Origin: CAYGLF01 sp964350945
Lineage (GTDB): Bacteria > Chlamydiota > Chlamydiia > Chlamydiales > JAAZZY01
Reading direction: 5' to 3'
NCBI GenBank assembly: GCA_964350945.1
Contig: CAYGLF010000008.1
Coordinates: 4,726 to 68,725, forward strand
DNA: 64,000 nucleotides
Both the position numbers and the translations under genes were made by a program. The stretch's first letter is position 1; every line of letters starts with the position of its first letter. This document shows, piece by piece, positions 28,472-36,764 of the stretch. The notes beneath the pieces were generated by a model. That model made no database searches, was not told the origin of the DNA, and saw nothing but the letters and a program-made list of their open reading frames with translations.

Positions 28472-29486
28472 ATTGATCCTTTATTTTTTTTAACTTTTGG
28501 TAACTCTTAGCTACTTGCTTCCAAATTGCATCGCATCGTTGGTGTCGCCGCGCAATTTTATTTTCCAGGCTACTAGAGTCACTCTCCATATTAATTTCAG
28601 AGCCAAAAGCTGCATACACCCCAGTGTACTTTGTTGGGCGCTCTTCTCCCAGCTCACTCTCCACATCATTGGGAGGAGGCAATACCTGGTGGGTGTTGAG
28701 AGCTAGAGGGTAAAAGTGCGTGGGCTTTTTTGAGCGCTTTGTCATCAGATAAAACATCTCCACACTTTGTGGGTCAAAAGGGGCTACTTGAAACTCCCCT
28801 TCACTATCTGGACGATCTCTTCCCCCAGAAGGTGCGACATAAATACTCTTTCCACCTTCTGCTAAGAGCTCACTCATTAGCTGCATTGTTTTCTTATTAT
28901 GCAGCCTTTTTGTCTCTTTCTGCTCTGGCGGGTTGTTTATATGTTTTTTTGAATAAATGCACAAAAGATTTCTCCCCATGCTCAGCGGAATTGCCAGGTG
29001 GTCAGAAATCACACGATCTCCTGCTACAAAAATCATATTCTTTGCAAACAAGGGGTACTTTTCTCCCAGTAGCAATTCAATCAGGTGCGGGTCAATCTCT
29101 GTTTGATGATTCGCTAAAAAAATGACGTTTTCATTTTTTTTTAAATGCCCCTGAATTTCTTCCAGATTCTCGTCCCCTAAATAAGTTGAGGCCTTTTGAT
29201 TAACAAGTGGGCGTACAAATTCTAGCCCAAACTGATAGTAATCAAACGGCTTTTGCAGCATTTTATGATAAGGCTCGAATGCAAAAGGATTCTGACTCAA
29301 CTGGCGAAGTAAGTTGATGTAGGTCGAAAGGATCTTTAAGATAAAAGCATCTGTTTGACCCGACTTTTGGGCGGCTTCAATATAGGTTGGTAGGAAGCTT
29401 CGCATAATCTGCTGGGACTTACCCTCTAGTTTTTGCTCTTTAAACCAGAGCTCCATTAATTGTAACAGGGGCTTTAACATCTCCAT
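28455..29486 (-). CDS. plsB: Glycerol-3-phosphate acyltransferase, plastid-like soluble type
   Basis: 343 residues. Puts the first acyl chain on sn-glycerol-3-phosphate for phospholipid synthesis. The acyltransferase motif I NHQTEIDPH (His127, Asp132) is clear, followed by FVAGDRV, GRNLLCIYSKKHI and VAPSGGRDRP (motif III). Length and motifs match the soluble plant plastid ATS1 enzyme rather than E. coli PlsB; chlamydial PlsB is known to group with the plastid enzymes. It lies 3 bases after rng and overlaps ptr by 17, as in CT808-CT807-CT806. Confidence 0.95.
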   Translation of the reverse strand: MEMLKPLLQLMELWFKEQKLEGKSQQIMRSFLPTYIEAAQKSGQTDAFILKILSTYINLLRQLSQNPFAFEPYHKMLQKPFDYYQFGLEFVRPLVNQKASTYLGDENLEEIQGHLKKNENVIFLANHQTEIDPHLIELLLGEKYPLFAKNMIFVAGDRVISDHLAIPLSMGRNLLCIYSKKHINNPPEQKETKRLHNKKTMQLMSELLAEGGKSIYVAPSGGRDRPDSEGEFQVAPFDPQSVEMFYLMTKRSKKPTHFYPLALNTHQVLPPPNDVESELGEERPTKYTGVYAAFGSEINMESDSSSLENKIARRHQRCDAIWKQVAKSYQKLKKIKDQYENDM

Positions 29487-29489
29487 AGC

Positions 29490-31034
29490 TCAATATTCCA
29501 AAGGTTCCCCGTTCGTAGTTGAAAAAAATTGATATTGATTGAGGTGATAGCTATCATTAGCTTCAAACTCTAAGCAAGCGTTGAGCTTTTCGGCGCTTTT
29601 CTTTAAAAAAGCCTTGTCAATTTCAAGCAAATACTTATCAAGTTCTGGGTGTGTTGTTAATTTCAACGCGTACTGTTTTCCAATCAGCACAATTTTTTTA
29701 AGCGACCTCTCAATCTCAATGCTTACTGTCTCATGATTTTTAATCCACCCCCCTCCAGAACAGTAGGGACAATCGGTACAGCTCATCTGTTTAAGAGATT
29801 CTTTACTGCGCTGACGAGTCATCTCAATAAGACCAAACTCACTCATCCCTAATACGGTGCACTTCGCAGAATCTTCTTTCATGCACCCCCGGAGGTGGTC
29901 TGATACTCTTCGTTGATTTTTTCTCGATCTCATATCGATAAAATCACAGATTATTAATCCGCCTAGGTTGCGAATGCGAAGCTGCCGAGCAATCTCTTGG
30001 GCCGCCTCTAAATTAATCCTAACAAGCGTCTCTTCCACATTCTTTTCATTCTTGGTGCTTCTTCCCGAGTTCACATCAATTGTACACATTGCTTCGGTAT
30101 GCTCAAAAAACAAATATCCACCACTTGGAAGCCAGATTTTGTGACGCAATGCTTTTTCGATTTCTTTCTCGACATTAAAGCGCTCAAACATAGGCACGGT
30201 GTCGCGATAATATTCTAGCTTTAAGTTATGTTCATCAGCATATGTTTTATAAATCGCCTTACATTTGCGGTAGGTTGTGTGGCTATCTACAAGCAGTCGG
30301 TCATAGCGTTTATCAATGGCCAACATCACTGCTCGCTTGATTAAATCAGAGTCTTGGTAAAGACAAGCTGAACCTTTTGACTTATGGAATTTCTCAACAA
30401 TCTCTTCCCAGGTTTTAATCAGCTCTTGAGCTTCTGCAACCAATAGTTCTATTGTAGCAAATTTAGAAGCTGTGCGGCAAATCAACCCCATATCTTGTGG
30501 CATTTCGAAAGAGCGTATCAACTTCTTAAGTTTAACGCGCTCTGAAGAATCTTCAATTTTCCGAGAAACCCCTCTATGAGGAGAGTTGGGCAGCAGTACT
30601 AAGTAGCGCCCTGCAATAGAAATTTTAGACGTCAAACGAGCCCCTTTGGAACCAATGGGCTCTTTAAGAACTTGAACTAAAACAGGCTGATCAATTTTCA
30701 TGATCTTATCAATGTCTGTATTTTCAGTATTTTTCCCTTGCTTAGGATTGCGAGAGGCCGTCTTTTCCATTTCAAAATCCATATCATACATCTCTTCAAA
30801 CTTTTTACGGTTCTCTAAGATATCAGAGATATGAATGAACCCATTTTCAGATTCATTGATATCAATAAAAGACGACTGGATGTTTTCTAAGATATTGGTA
30901 ACACGCCCTCGGTAGATATTACCCGTGATTTGGCGCTCTTTCTTTCTTTCTAATACAAGATCTTGCAAAACTCCGTTGCGAAGCCGTGCCATGCGGATCT
31001 CTTTGGTCTCTATGTTGAGTAAAATTTCTTGCAT
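29490..31034 (-). CDS. rng: Ribonuclease G/E family protein
   Basis: 514 residues from the ATG at 31034, where MQEILLNIETKEIRMA begins as in RNase G; an in-frame ATG at 31112 would add 26 unconserved residues. The S1 domain lies at about 35-95 (GNIYRGRVTNILENIQSSFIDI, with an insertion containing TASRNPKQ). The DNase I-like catalytic aspartates are in CTIDVNSGRS and LIICDFIDM, and the zinc-link cysteines in CTDCPYCSGGG join two subunits. It processes rRNA 5' ends and decays mRNA. Matches CT808 (cafE). First gene of the rng-plsB-ptr operon. Confidence 0.95.
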   Translation of the reverse strand: MQEILLNIETKEIRMARLRNGVLQDLVLERKKERQITGNIYRGRVTNILENIQSSFIDINESENGFIHISDILENRKKFEEMYDMDFEMEKTASRNPKQGKNTENTDIDKIMKIDQPVLVQVLKEPIGSKGARLTSKISIAGRYLVLLPNSPHRGVSRKIEDSSERVKLKKLIRSFEMPQDMGLICRTASKFATIELLVAEAQELIKTWEEIVEKFHKSKGSACLYQDSDLIKRAVMLAIDKRYDRLLVDSHTTYRKCKAIYKTYADEHNLKLEYYRDTVPMFERFNVEKEIEKALRHKIWLPSGGYLFFEHTEAMCTIDVNSGRSTKNEKNVEETLVRINLEAAQEIARQLRIRNLGGLIICDFIDMRSRKNQRRVSDHLRGCMKEDSAKCTVLGMSEFGLIEMTRQRSKESLKQMSCTDCPYCSGGGWIKNHETVSIEIERSLKKIVLIGKQYALKLTTHPELDKYLLEIDKAFLKKSAEKLNACLEFEANDSYHLNQYQFFSTTNGEPLEY

Positions 31035-31411
31035 ATATGTAACCTGTAAACCTGGTGACTGCTGCAGTAACGAAAAATAAAAAACGCGTATAACAAGGAG
31101 CTTGTACAACAATTTTTCTCGGGAGAGCTTGGGCCGCTAAATGTAAATTCATCGTTCTTTGCAACAGTATTTTGAGAATGTTAATGTTTGTCAGGCACCT
31201 AATCTAAGCTTAGGATCGTTGATCAGATGCCGATACGAAAACTGATTTAATTTTTTTAAGTTTAAGGGGCAGGATAGACCAAAAAAACTAACTTTTCCAC
31301 TCTTTTTTTAAAAAAAACTTCCTTTAAAAGGGCTCTTTACCTAGATATGAGAAAGTTTAAAATTAAAATTAATACATTAATTCCTCCTTTTCTTCCAAAC
31401 GCTGGGTCAAT
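31035..31411. other. Divergent intergenic region, 377 bases
   Basis: This AT-rich stretch separates the divergent rng gene and the 505-residue unknown gene. It holds homopolymer runs of A and T around 31250-31330 but no open frame with a coding look, no tRNA and no clear hairpin terminator. It probably carries both promoters; I cannot identify convincing -35/-10 pairs. Confidence 0.5.
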
Positions 31412-32929
31412 ATGAAAAGTTACCGCAAGCACCTAGAAACCCTTTTAAGCCCTGACCCCAAAAGCCAATGCAACCTTTCATCAGCTATCTTTCCGGTATT
31501 CTACAGCCCAGATGTTTGCATGAAGCTTCTTTTTTTAAACTACTGGAGGCTTAAAAGAAACCTAGACTCCATCTTATGCCGCCTTATTTTAAGGGATCCT
31601 TCTGGGAAAACCATTCACAAAAAATGTTTTTATGTGGAAAAAATTCAAGCCTATGAGATCAACCTTCGTGATTGGATAGGCCTTGCCTTACCTTTTATAG
31701 GCTCGATAGAAATCCAATTCTCCTCTATTCATAACTTAGTCTTTCCCTACCCTGCTGTGGTTGTCCACTATCAAGGAAAGCATTTTTCAACCTTTGTCCA
31801 TTCGGCCCAAAGAGCTTACACTGAGCCCCAAAAAGCTTCAAAAAAAAGCATCATAGAATCAGGCTTTAATATTTATGCCACAGACTCACGCTTCCCTTTT
31901 GTCACATTTATCAATGGCGCCAGCGCATTAAAACAAAAAAAGATGGGCCTTTGGGCGATTAACAGTCGTCAACAAGTTCTTAAAAAAGAAATTATGATTA
32001 ACTCCAAGCCTTTCCAGACACACTCCATACTACTCAAAGATTGGAAGGAATTGCGACCGCATTTGAATGGGAAAGCAGGTTGCATGAAGGTTCAATTGTT
32101 TCAATCACAAACGTTCCCTCGACTCATTGCAGGAAACTACGACTCTTCAGATGCCTCTATGAGCATCACACATACCTATTATGATTTAAGCAAGCACTGT
32201 GAACCAGAAGACTACTGGAGCCGCTTCAAGCAGTGGCATCTAGCTTCACTCACTCTTCCTCTACATCGATTACCCCAAGCATTTACCCGCATCACTTTTT
32301 ACCCTATTATCTCTCCTGCCACTTTCTGGATTGATTTAGAAATTTACAATGCTTCAGGTTTATTATTAAAAACAGTCGAGAAGTGTCTTTCTATAGAAGA
32401 AAAAGCAGCTTTAACGCACCTAGAACTCTCACCTCACATCCAAGGGTTAAAAGATCCTGCGTCCGTCCGTTTGATTGCTCAGTCTTGCCAAGATTCCATT
32501 CCCTCTCGCATTAAAATCGGGCTTGATGTTGGTTATGATCAGGGCGGATTTCCCTGCAATATCTGCACTAACTTTCAAGTTGCCAACCCCACTTTAGAGC
32601 AGAAAAAAAGCGCCTTCCGCTGGGCGCCGATGTTGCCAGCAAATCTCAATGGCTCTATCTGGTGTCTCAATGGGTCTCCGAAGAAAAACTATAAGCAACT
32701 TGCTAAATTACGCTGTACATTCTACCGAAAACAAGACTCCAAAACGCTGACATTAGAAAAAACTCTCAAACCTCATGGATCTTTTTGTATTGAACACACT
32801 GCAAAAACACGCGCTTTTTTTCAAGACTCCATAGGTTGGTGTGTGATCCAAAGTGAAAACCCATTTATCACAACCTTTTACTTCTCTGAACATGACCACA
32901 AAATGATCGGAGGGGATCACGGTTTTTGA
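31412..32929 (+). CDS. Unknown protein with apparent internal repeats
   Basis: 505 residues, no signal peptide and no membrane segment seen. I do not recognise the family. By eye the protein is built of about four beta-rich units of 95-130 residues, each with a strand pattern followed by a helix/turn with Asp-Trp or Pro-His, then a closing strand set: (1) CRLILRDPSGKTIHKKCFY with LRDWIGLALPFIGSIEIQF; (2) LWAINSRQQVLKKEIMIN with LLKDWKELRPHLNGK; (3) FWIDLEIYNASGLLLKTVEK with ELSPHIQGLKDPASVRLIA; (4) LRCTFYRKQDSKTLTLEKTL with FQDSIGWCVIQSENPF. The end IGGDHGF is distinctive. It is alone on its strand and overlaps the convergent nuclease-like gene by 13 bases. A cytosolic carbohydrate-linked or scaffold role is guesswork. 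Confidence 0.65.
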   Translation: MKSYRKHLETLLSPDPKSQCNLSSAIFPVFYSPDVCMKLLFLNYWRLKRNLDSILCRLILRDPSGKTIHKKCFYVEKIQAYEINLRDWIGLALPFIGSIEIQFSSIHNLVFPYPAVVVHYQGKHFSTFVHSAQRAYTEPQKASKKSIIESGFNIYATDSRFPFVTFINGASALKQKKMGLWAINSRQQVLKKEIMINSKPFQTHSILLKDWKELRPHLNGKAGCMKVQLFQSQTFPRLIAGNYDSSDASMSITHTYYDLSKHCEPEDYWSRFKQWHLASLTLPLHRLPQAFTRITFYPIISPATFWIDLEIYNASGLLLKTVEKCLSIEEKAALTHLELSPHIQGLKDPASVRLIAQSCQDSIPSRIKIGLDVGYDQGGFPCNICTNFQVANPTLEQKKSAFRWAPMLPANLNGSIWCLNGSPKKNYKQLAKLRCTFYRKQDSKTLTLEKTLKPHGSFCIEHTAKTRAFFQDSIGWCVIQSENPFITTFYFSEHDHKMIGGDHGF

Positions 32930-33372
32930 GCCATTGCCTGATTCAAAAGAGGGTAGGCTGGTAAAAAATCAAGCATCGTCAGCTCATTCGTTTTCTGATC
33001 TTTAAAACCAATTCGAATTTCCTCTTGGTTGGCAATGGCAATATAGCTTGCTCCCACAAAATGGTTATATCCCAAAACTTGCATCAGAGCTTTATCTGTT
33101 AGAGGAATGCACTTACATTCAATGAGAATAAGAGGCTTTAAAGGACCTTCTTTGAGCTTGGTATAAGCTAGAAGATCAATTCGCCTTTGTGGAAGCGCCC
33201 CCCCCTTTTTCAAATGAGGTAACCTTTCAATCGCCTTCTCAATCACAATCAGTTCTTTAGGAAAGGACAAGTGCTCTGTCATAACTTCTAGCCACTGCTG
33301 ACGCACCTTCTCTTCAGGAGTTGCAACCACCCACTGATTTCGATATGGATCATACAGCTTCTCTAAATTCAT
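32917..33372 (-). CDS. PD-(D/E)xK nuclease-like protein (HsdR N-terminal domain family)
   Basis: 151 residues resembling the stand-alone type I restriction R-protein N-terminal domain. LYDPYRNQWVVATPEEKVRQQWLEVM is the family opening; QRRIDLLAY supplies the active-site Asp and LILIECKC the E-x-K pair, with TDKALMQVLGYNHFVGASYIAIANQEEI as the following conserved core. No helicase or methylase genes are nearby, so this is not a restriction system; similar orphan domains exist in several phyla without known function. It starts within the stop of the membrane-anchored nuclease-like gene (4-base overlap) and is last in the hpf operon. Confidence 0.82.
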   Translation of the reverse strand: MNLEKLYDPYRNQWVVATPEEKVRQQWLEVMTEHLSFPKELIVIEKAIERLPHLKKGGALPQRRIDLLAYTKLKEGPLKPLILIECKCIPLTDKALMQVLGYNHFVGASYIAIANQEEIRIGFKDQKTNELTMLDFLPAYPLLNQAMAQKP

Positions 33373-33950
33373 GGTGTTCTTGATCCTAGTACATAAAAGA
33401 TAACATATGCTGCTAAAAAGCCTGCTATAAAAGCAAAGAAAATCGGCCTTCTTCTAGATAAAGGAGGCAGTGTAATTTCTTCTTTTTCAAAAGCTTCTTT
33501 CAGCTTAAAATAAATATGCTGTATTTTCTGCTCATCAGCATTGACCAACAAAACTCCATCCACCGAAAAGCTATGAAAATACTCCAACAATTGCCGACGG
33601 GTGGCTGAGTGTTGAGGATGTGTTGCCTGAGGACCTGTTTTGATTTCTACAAGGTAGCGCCTCCCCTCTTTAACTGCAAAGGCATCGGGCCGAACGATAT
33701 ACTGAAAAGGCTTTCCATTCACCCACATTTCGCACTTAGAAGTTTTCTGAGTCTCTTCTAAATCGAACCCCTCGCTTTTCAATAATTCTTGAGCCGATTG
33801 CTCTCCTTCTCTGGCATGAGAAAATCTTTTTTTGAGTTTCAAGCAAAGTCGAAAATGCATGTATTTTTTGAATAAAACGATCGCAAGATAGCCGCTTAAA
33901 AAAATAAGGCCTACCCAAACGACGATTTGCAAACCAAAATCAGAAGCCAT
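33369..33950 (-). CDS. Membrane-anchored PD-(D/E)xK nuclease-like protein
   Basis: 193 residues. A membrane segment at about 8-27 (VVWVGLIFLSGYLAIVLF) and a second near the C-terminus (about 170-188, FFAFIAGFLAAYVIFYVLG) flank a soluble domain. In that domain GEQSAQELLKSEGF, VRPDAFAV with Asp and YLVEIKTG with E-x-K form a PD-(D/E)xK nuclease core, followed by RRQLLEYFHSF. Both termini would be on the outer or both on the inner face depending on orientation; the basic loop after the first segment (KKYMHFRLCLKLKKR) argues that the nuclease domain is cytoplasmic. It lies one base after the MBL gene and overlaps the next nuclease-like gene by four bases. Function unknown. Confidence 0.78.
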   Translation of the reverse strand: MASDFGLQIVVWVGLIFLSGYLAIVLFKKYMHFRLCLKLKKRFSHAREGEQSAQELLKSEGFDLEETQKTSKCEMWVNGKPFQYIVRPDAFAVKEGRRYLVEIKTGPQATHPQHSATRRQLLEYFHSFSVDGVLLVNADEQKIQHIYFKLKEAFEKEEITLPPLSRRRPIFFAFIAGFLAAYVIFYVLGSRTP

Positions 33951-33951
33951 A

Positions 33952-34635
33952 CTAACCTAAAGGTTTTAAAATCAAACCTTTCCCCAGATAGTGCTCACAA
34001 AACTGCACAGCATCTTCGCGAGTTCCTACCTGTCGTCCTTGATCATCGATTAATGAACCCCAATGCATGGGAATGGCTACCTCTTTTGGCCCCATTTCAT
34101 TAGCGAGCATGGCTGCCTCCAGCGCATCCATCACATAGATCCCTGAGACTGGCATCAAGGCAATGTCACACTGAATCTCTTTAAACTCTTCTAAAGCGTC
34201 GCTGTCACCCAAAAAATAGAGCGATTTTTTTTCTATCTCCATTAAAAACCCTAGCCACCCATTTTCTTTTGGATGAAAGGGTTTTCCTAAGTTATAAGCA
34301 GCCTTTGCATGAATCTCAATATTTTCAAAATAAGCCGTCTCTCCGGGAGCTAGTGTCGTAAATGAGTGACCTGGGGCGCATTTCTCAAGATTTTTCTGAC
34401 AATCACGAGCACAGACAAAATGCGTTTTTGAACTTAAAATTTTTGCGATTGAGCTGGGATCTAAGTGATCTTGGTGGCTGTGAGAGATACAAATTAAATC
34501 TGCCTTTTCAGGTTCTTTTTCCAACAAAAAGGGATCAATATAAACGACATGCCGAGAGGTTTTAATTTTAAAGCCAGCATGCTTTAACCAAAAAATCTCT
34601 ACCCCACCAGATTTGTAACTTACAGCGTCACCCAT
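33952..34635 (-). CDS. UPF0173-type metallo-beta-lactamase-fold hydrolase
   Basis: 227 residues of the MBL superfamily. FWLKHAGFKI, VVYIDPFLL, the zinc-binding HSHQDHLD, FLGDSD and IPMHWGSL (final His) appear in the order seen in UPF0173/UlaG-like proteins. The natural substrate of UPF0173 proteins is not established. It follows hpf by 9 bases and precedes the membrane nuclease-like gene by one base, so the four genes form one operon. Confidence 0.88.
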   Translation of the reverse strand: MGDAVSYKSGGVEIFWLKHAGFKIKTSRHVVYIDPFLLEKEPEKADLICISHSHQDHLDPSSIAKILSSKTHFVCARDCQKNLEKCAPGHSFTTLAPGETAYFENIEIHAKAAYNLGKPFHPKENGWLGFLMEIEKKSLYFLGDSDALEEFKEIQCDIALMPVSGIYVMDALEAAMLANEMGPKEVAIPMHWGSLIDDQGRQVGTREDAVQFCEHYLGKGLILKPLG

Positions 34636-34644
34636 GAAACTTCA

Positions 34645-35259
34645 TCACTCAGGAGCTATCAACTCATAATCCCCATCTTCTCTTCTGTGGATTACTTTTA
34701 TTTTCTGATCCTCTTCCGAACGATAGACCATTAAAGGGTCTGCTGAGAGATCCATTTTCATCACCGCCTCATCTTGAGTTAAAGTTTTGAGAGGAATGGT
34801 CTTAGCCGATACCACGTGATGAGAAAATTCCTCTTCAACTGCATGTTGGTTTGCCTGTTCGATGGCATCATTAACAACATCCGTATCATTAAAACTACCG
34901 CGAATGACATTCACTTCTATATCCACTACCGAGAGAGCTTTCGCATGGTGTGTTTGCATCTTTGACTTATACTTGCTCAGGCGAGCCATTAATTTATCAA
35001 CCACTTTGTCAATTGAAGCATACATATCTGGTGTATTTGCATGGGTTTTAATCACAAACCTTCCAGCTTTCATCACGACATCGACGCGATGCTCTTGCTT
35101 TTGAATGTCCATCATCACGTGAACATCTAAAATATCTTTAGAAAGGTGATCTAACTTATGGAGTTTCTCATGAGCATATTCTTTCATCGCCTCTGTAACA
35201 AGCAGATGACGACCAGTAATAGCAACAGGGTAGCTTTTAGATTCTTCTGAATGAGCCAT
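34645..35259 (-). CDS. hpf: Long-form ribosome hibernation promoting factor
   Basis: 204 residues with both parts of long HPF: the N-terminal ribosome-binding domain (about 10-110; VAITGRHLLVTEAMKEYAHEKLHKL) and, after a linker, the C-terminal dimerisation domain (about 150-202; MVYRSEEDQKIKVIHRREDGDYELIAPE). Long HPF joins two 70S ribosomes into inactive 100S particles. In chlamydiae this could serve the elementary-body stage. A GAGG lies 9 bases before the ATG. It is the first gene of a four-gene operon. Confidence 0.93.
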   Translation of the reverse strand: MAHSEESKSYPVAITGRHLLVTEAMKEYAHEKLHKLDHLSKDILDVHVMMDIQKQEHRVDVVMKAGRFVIKTHANTPDMYASIDKVVDKLMARLSKYKSKMQTHHAKALSVVDIEVNVIRGSFNDTDVVNDAIEQANQHAVEEEFSHHVVSAKTIPLKTLTQDEAVMKMDLSADPLMVYRSEEDQKIKVIHRREDGDYELIAPE

Positions 35260-35402
35260 ATGAATAAACCTCAGTTTTTTTTTTAAGAAAGCACAATATA
35301 TATAATTGAAATTAATATTAGAAGATCGAAAACGATTTTACAAATTGTTTTTCATCCCAAACAGCTTGGAGGTATGGTAAAGAGGAGGCAAAAAGAAAAA
35401 GT

Positions 35403-35476
35403 CGCACCGAAGAGGGCTCGAACCTCTAACCACCTGGTTCGAAGCCAGGTACTCTATCCTATTGAGCTATCGGTGC
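35403..35476 (-). tRNA. tRNA-Arg (anticodon TCG)
   Basis: Read on the minus strand: acceptor stem GCACCGA pairs with TCGGTGC, the D-arm contains TAGCTCAATAGGATAGA, the anticodon stem CCTGG/CCAGG encloses CTTCGAA with anticodon TCG, and the T-arm is GGTTCGAGCC. Total 74 bases including discriminator G. Decodes CGN codons, mainly CGA. Confidence 0.96.
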
Positions 35477-35592
35477 AGTTAGAGGAGAGTTTTTACCAAT
35501 ATTTGCCTTAAAAACCAAGAGAAATCCGAAAAGACCGCTCAAAACATTTTTTTATTTCAGTTAAAAAAAAAGAACTACAATAGTACTAAACA

Positions 35593-35621
35593 TTGACTTT
35601 ATTAACTGTTTAAAAGATAAT
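35593..35621 (+). promoter_or_regulatory. Putative sigma-70/sigma-66 promoter
   Basis: TTGACT and GATAAT separated by exactly 17 bases, in an AT-rich region 29 bases before the start codon of the Pro/Tyr-rich TPR gene. This is a near-consensus housekeeping promoter and suggests strong transcription of that gene. Confidence 0.65.
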
Positions 35622-35649
35622 AACTTGTTTAACTTAAAAGAGGAATCTT

Positions 35650-36693
35650 ATGACTTATGTAAACCCACAACAGCCCACCCCAACCGCTCCTCCTTATACT
35701 TATTATGAACAAGCCCCAGCTCCTTCAGCACCGACTTACATCTACCCAGAGCCCCATCCTCAGCCCCCTCCTTACTACTCTCAGCCCTATCCAAATCCTG
35801 GCTACTTTGGGGATCCCGCCTATGATTTAGGCCCGGACATGCTTCAGGCACTTATTATGAATAAAACCGACTGGGTTATAAGGGCTCCTATTCCTAAAGA
35901 TACTTATTTACGACAAGCTATCAACTACCTAGGTTCTTTTTTTCCAAGCACTCAAGACCCTGATAATTTAGATATAAAGACTCAAGCAAAGCTTTGGAGA
36001 ACAGCTGGAGAGCTTTTCTATGCTCGTATTATTAACGATACTAGAACTGTCAAACAACTTGAGAGTTCAAGCGACCCTATCTTTAATAAATTCTTAGAAA
36101 CCATGCCGATAGAGCACACAAATGCTGAAACCTGTTTTGAAACTTCACTGGACCTTAGCAGCAGCCCTGAGACTCTCTTTAATAGTGCAAAGTTACAATT
36201 TTTGAATAACGACTACGAGTCAGCAATTAATCTGTTTACACAAGCTGGCAATCAAGCCAAACACCTTGAAAAAGGATCTGGTTTTCGCATTCAATCATTT
36301 AGTGCGCTTTGCAAAACCTGCTCGGCAGCTGCCTATGAACGTTTAGGCCGCCATGACCTAGCTCTTTTTGCCTATAGTGAGGCTTCTGAGACGGATCCTA
36401 ATGGAAATAGCACATACCAAGACTCTTTGTCTAGAAGCTTTGAAATCCTCAAGTTCAAGCCCTACAAAACCTCTGAAGAGCTTCAGGCGTGTATGAAGTA
36501 CGACTCCTTTGAACCAGACTTTCCAGCAGAGCTTGCTCAGCACTATATTAATCAAGGAAGTATGGAACAGGCCATGGAGTGTTTAAATAAAGCCAATAAA
36601 CTCTCTGTCTACTACAAACCACAGACGCTCTATCGCTGCGCTGAAATTACTCAGCAGCTTGCAAACTGCATGAACCCCAACCTGGGCATGTAG
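35650..36693 (+). CDS. Pro/Tyr-rich N-terminus plus TPR-like repeats, unknown function
   Basis: 347 residues. Residues 1-70 are low-complexity, with repeated PxPxY-type elements (QQPTPTAPPYTYYEQ, PTYIYPEPHPQPPPYY) and no signal peptide. From about 115 to the end the protein looks helical with TPR-like pairs (AKLQFLNNDYESAINLFTQAG, CSAAAYERLGRHDLALFAYSEA, ELAQHYINQGSMEQAMECLNKANK). Such a mix of Pro-rich segment and TPR suits a secreted effector or a chaperone-like adaptor, but no secretion signal can be demonstrated. It has its own good promoter, an AGAGGA ribosome binding site and a strong terminator. Confidence 0.7.
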   Translation: MTYVNPQQPTPTAPPYTYYEQAPAPSAPTYIYPEPHPQPPPYYSQPYPNPGYFGDPAYDLGPDMLQALIMNKTDWVIRAPIPKDTYLRQAINYLGSFFPSTQDPDNLDIKTQAKLWRTAGELFYARIINDTRTVKQLESSSDPIFNKFLETMPIEHTNAETCFETSLDLSSSPETLFNSAKLQFLNNDYESAINLFTQAGNQAKHLEKGSGFRIQSFSALCKTCSAAAYERLGRHDLALFAYSEASETDPNGNSTYQDSLSRSFEILKFKPYKTSEELQACMKYDSFEPDFPAELAQHYINQGSMEQAMECLNKANKLSVYYKPQTLYRCAEITQQLANCMNPNLGM

Positions 36694-36720
36694 GGTAAGC
36701 TAAATTGTATTCCAATTAAA

Positions 36721-36758
36721 GGCTCTCTTAAACTATGGTTTAGGAGAGCTTTTTTTTT
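36721..36758 (+). terminator. Rho-independent terminator
   Basis: GCTCTCTTAAAC pairs with GTTTAGGAGAGC (12 bp with one mismatch) around a TATG loop and runs into eight T residues. It ends the TPR-protein transcript six bases before the recO start. Confidence 0.9.
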
Positions 36759-36764
36759 ACCCTT

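Noticed and set aside
32917..33372. Restriction-modification system
   Set aside because: Only an HsdR N-terminal-like domain is present; no methylase, specificity or helicase gene lies nearby.
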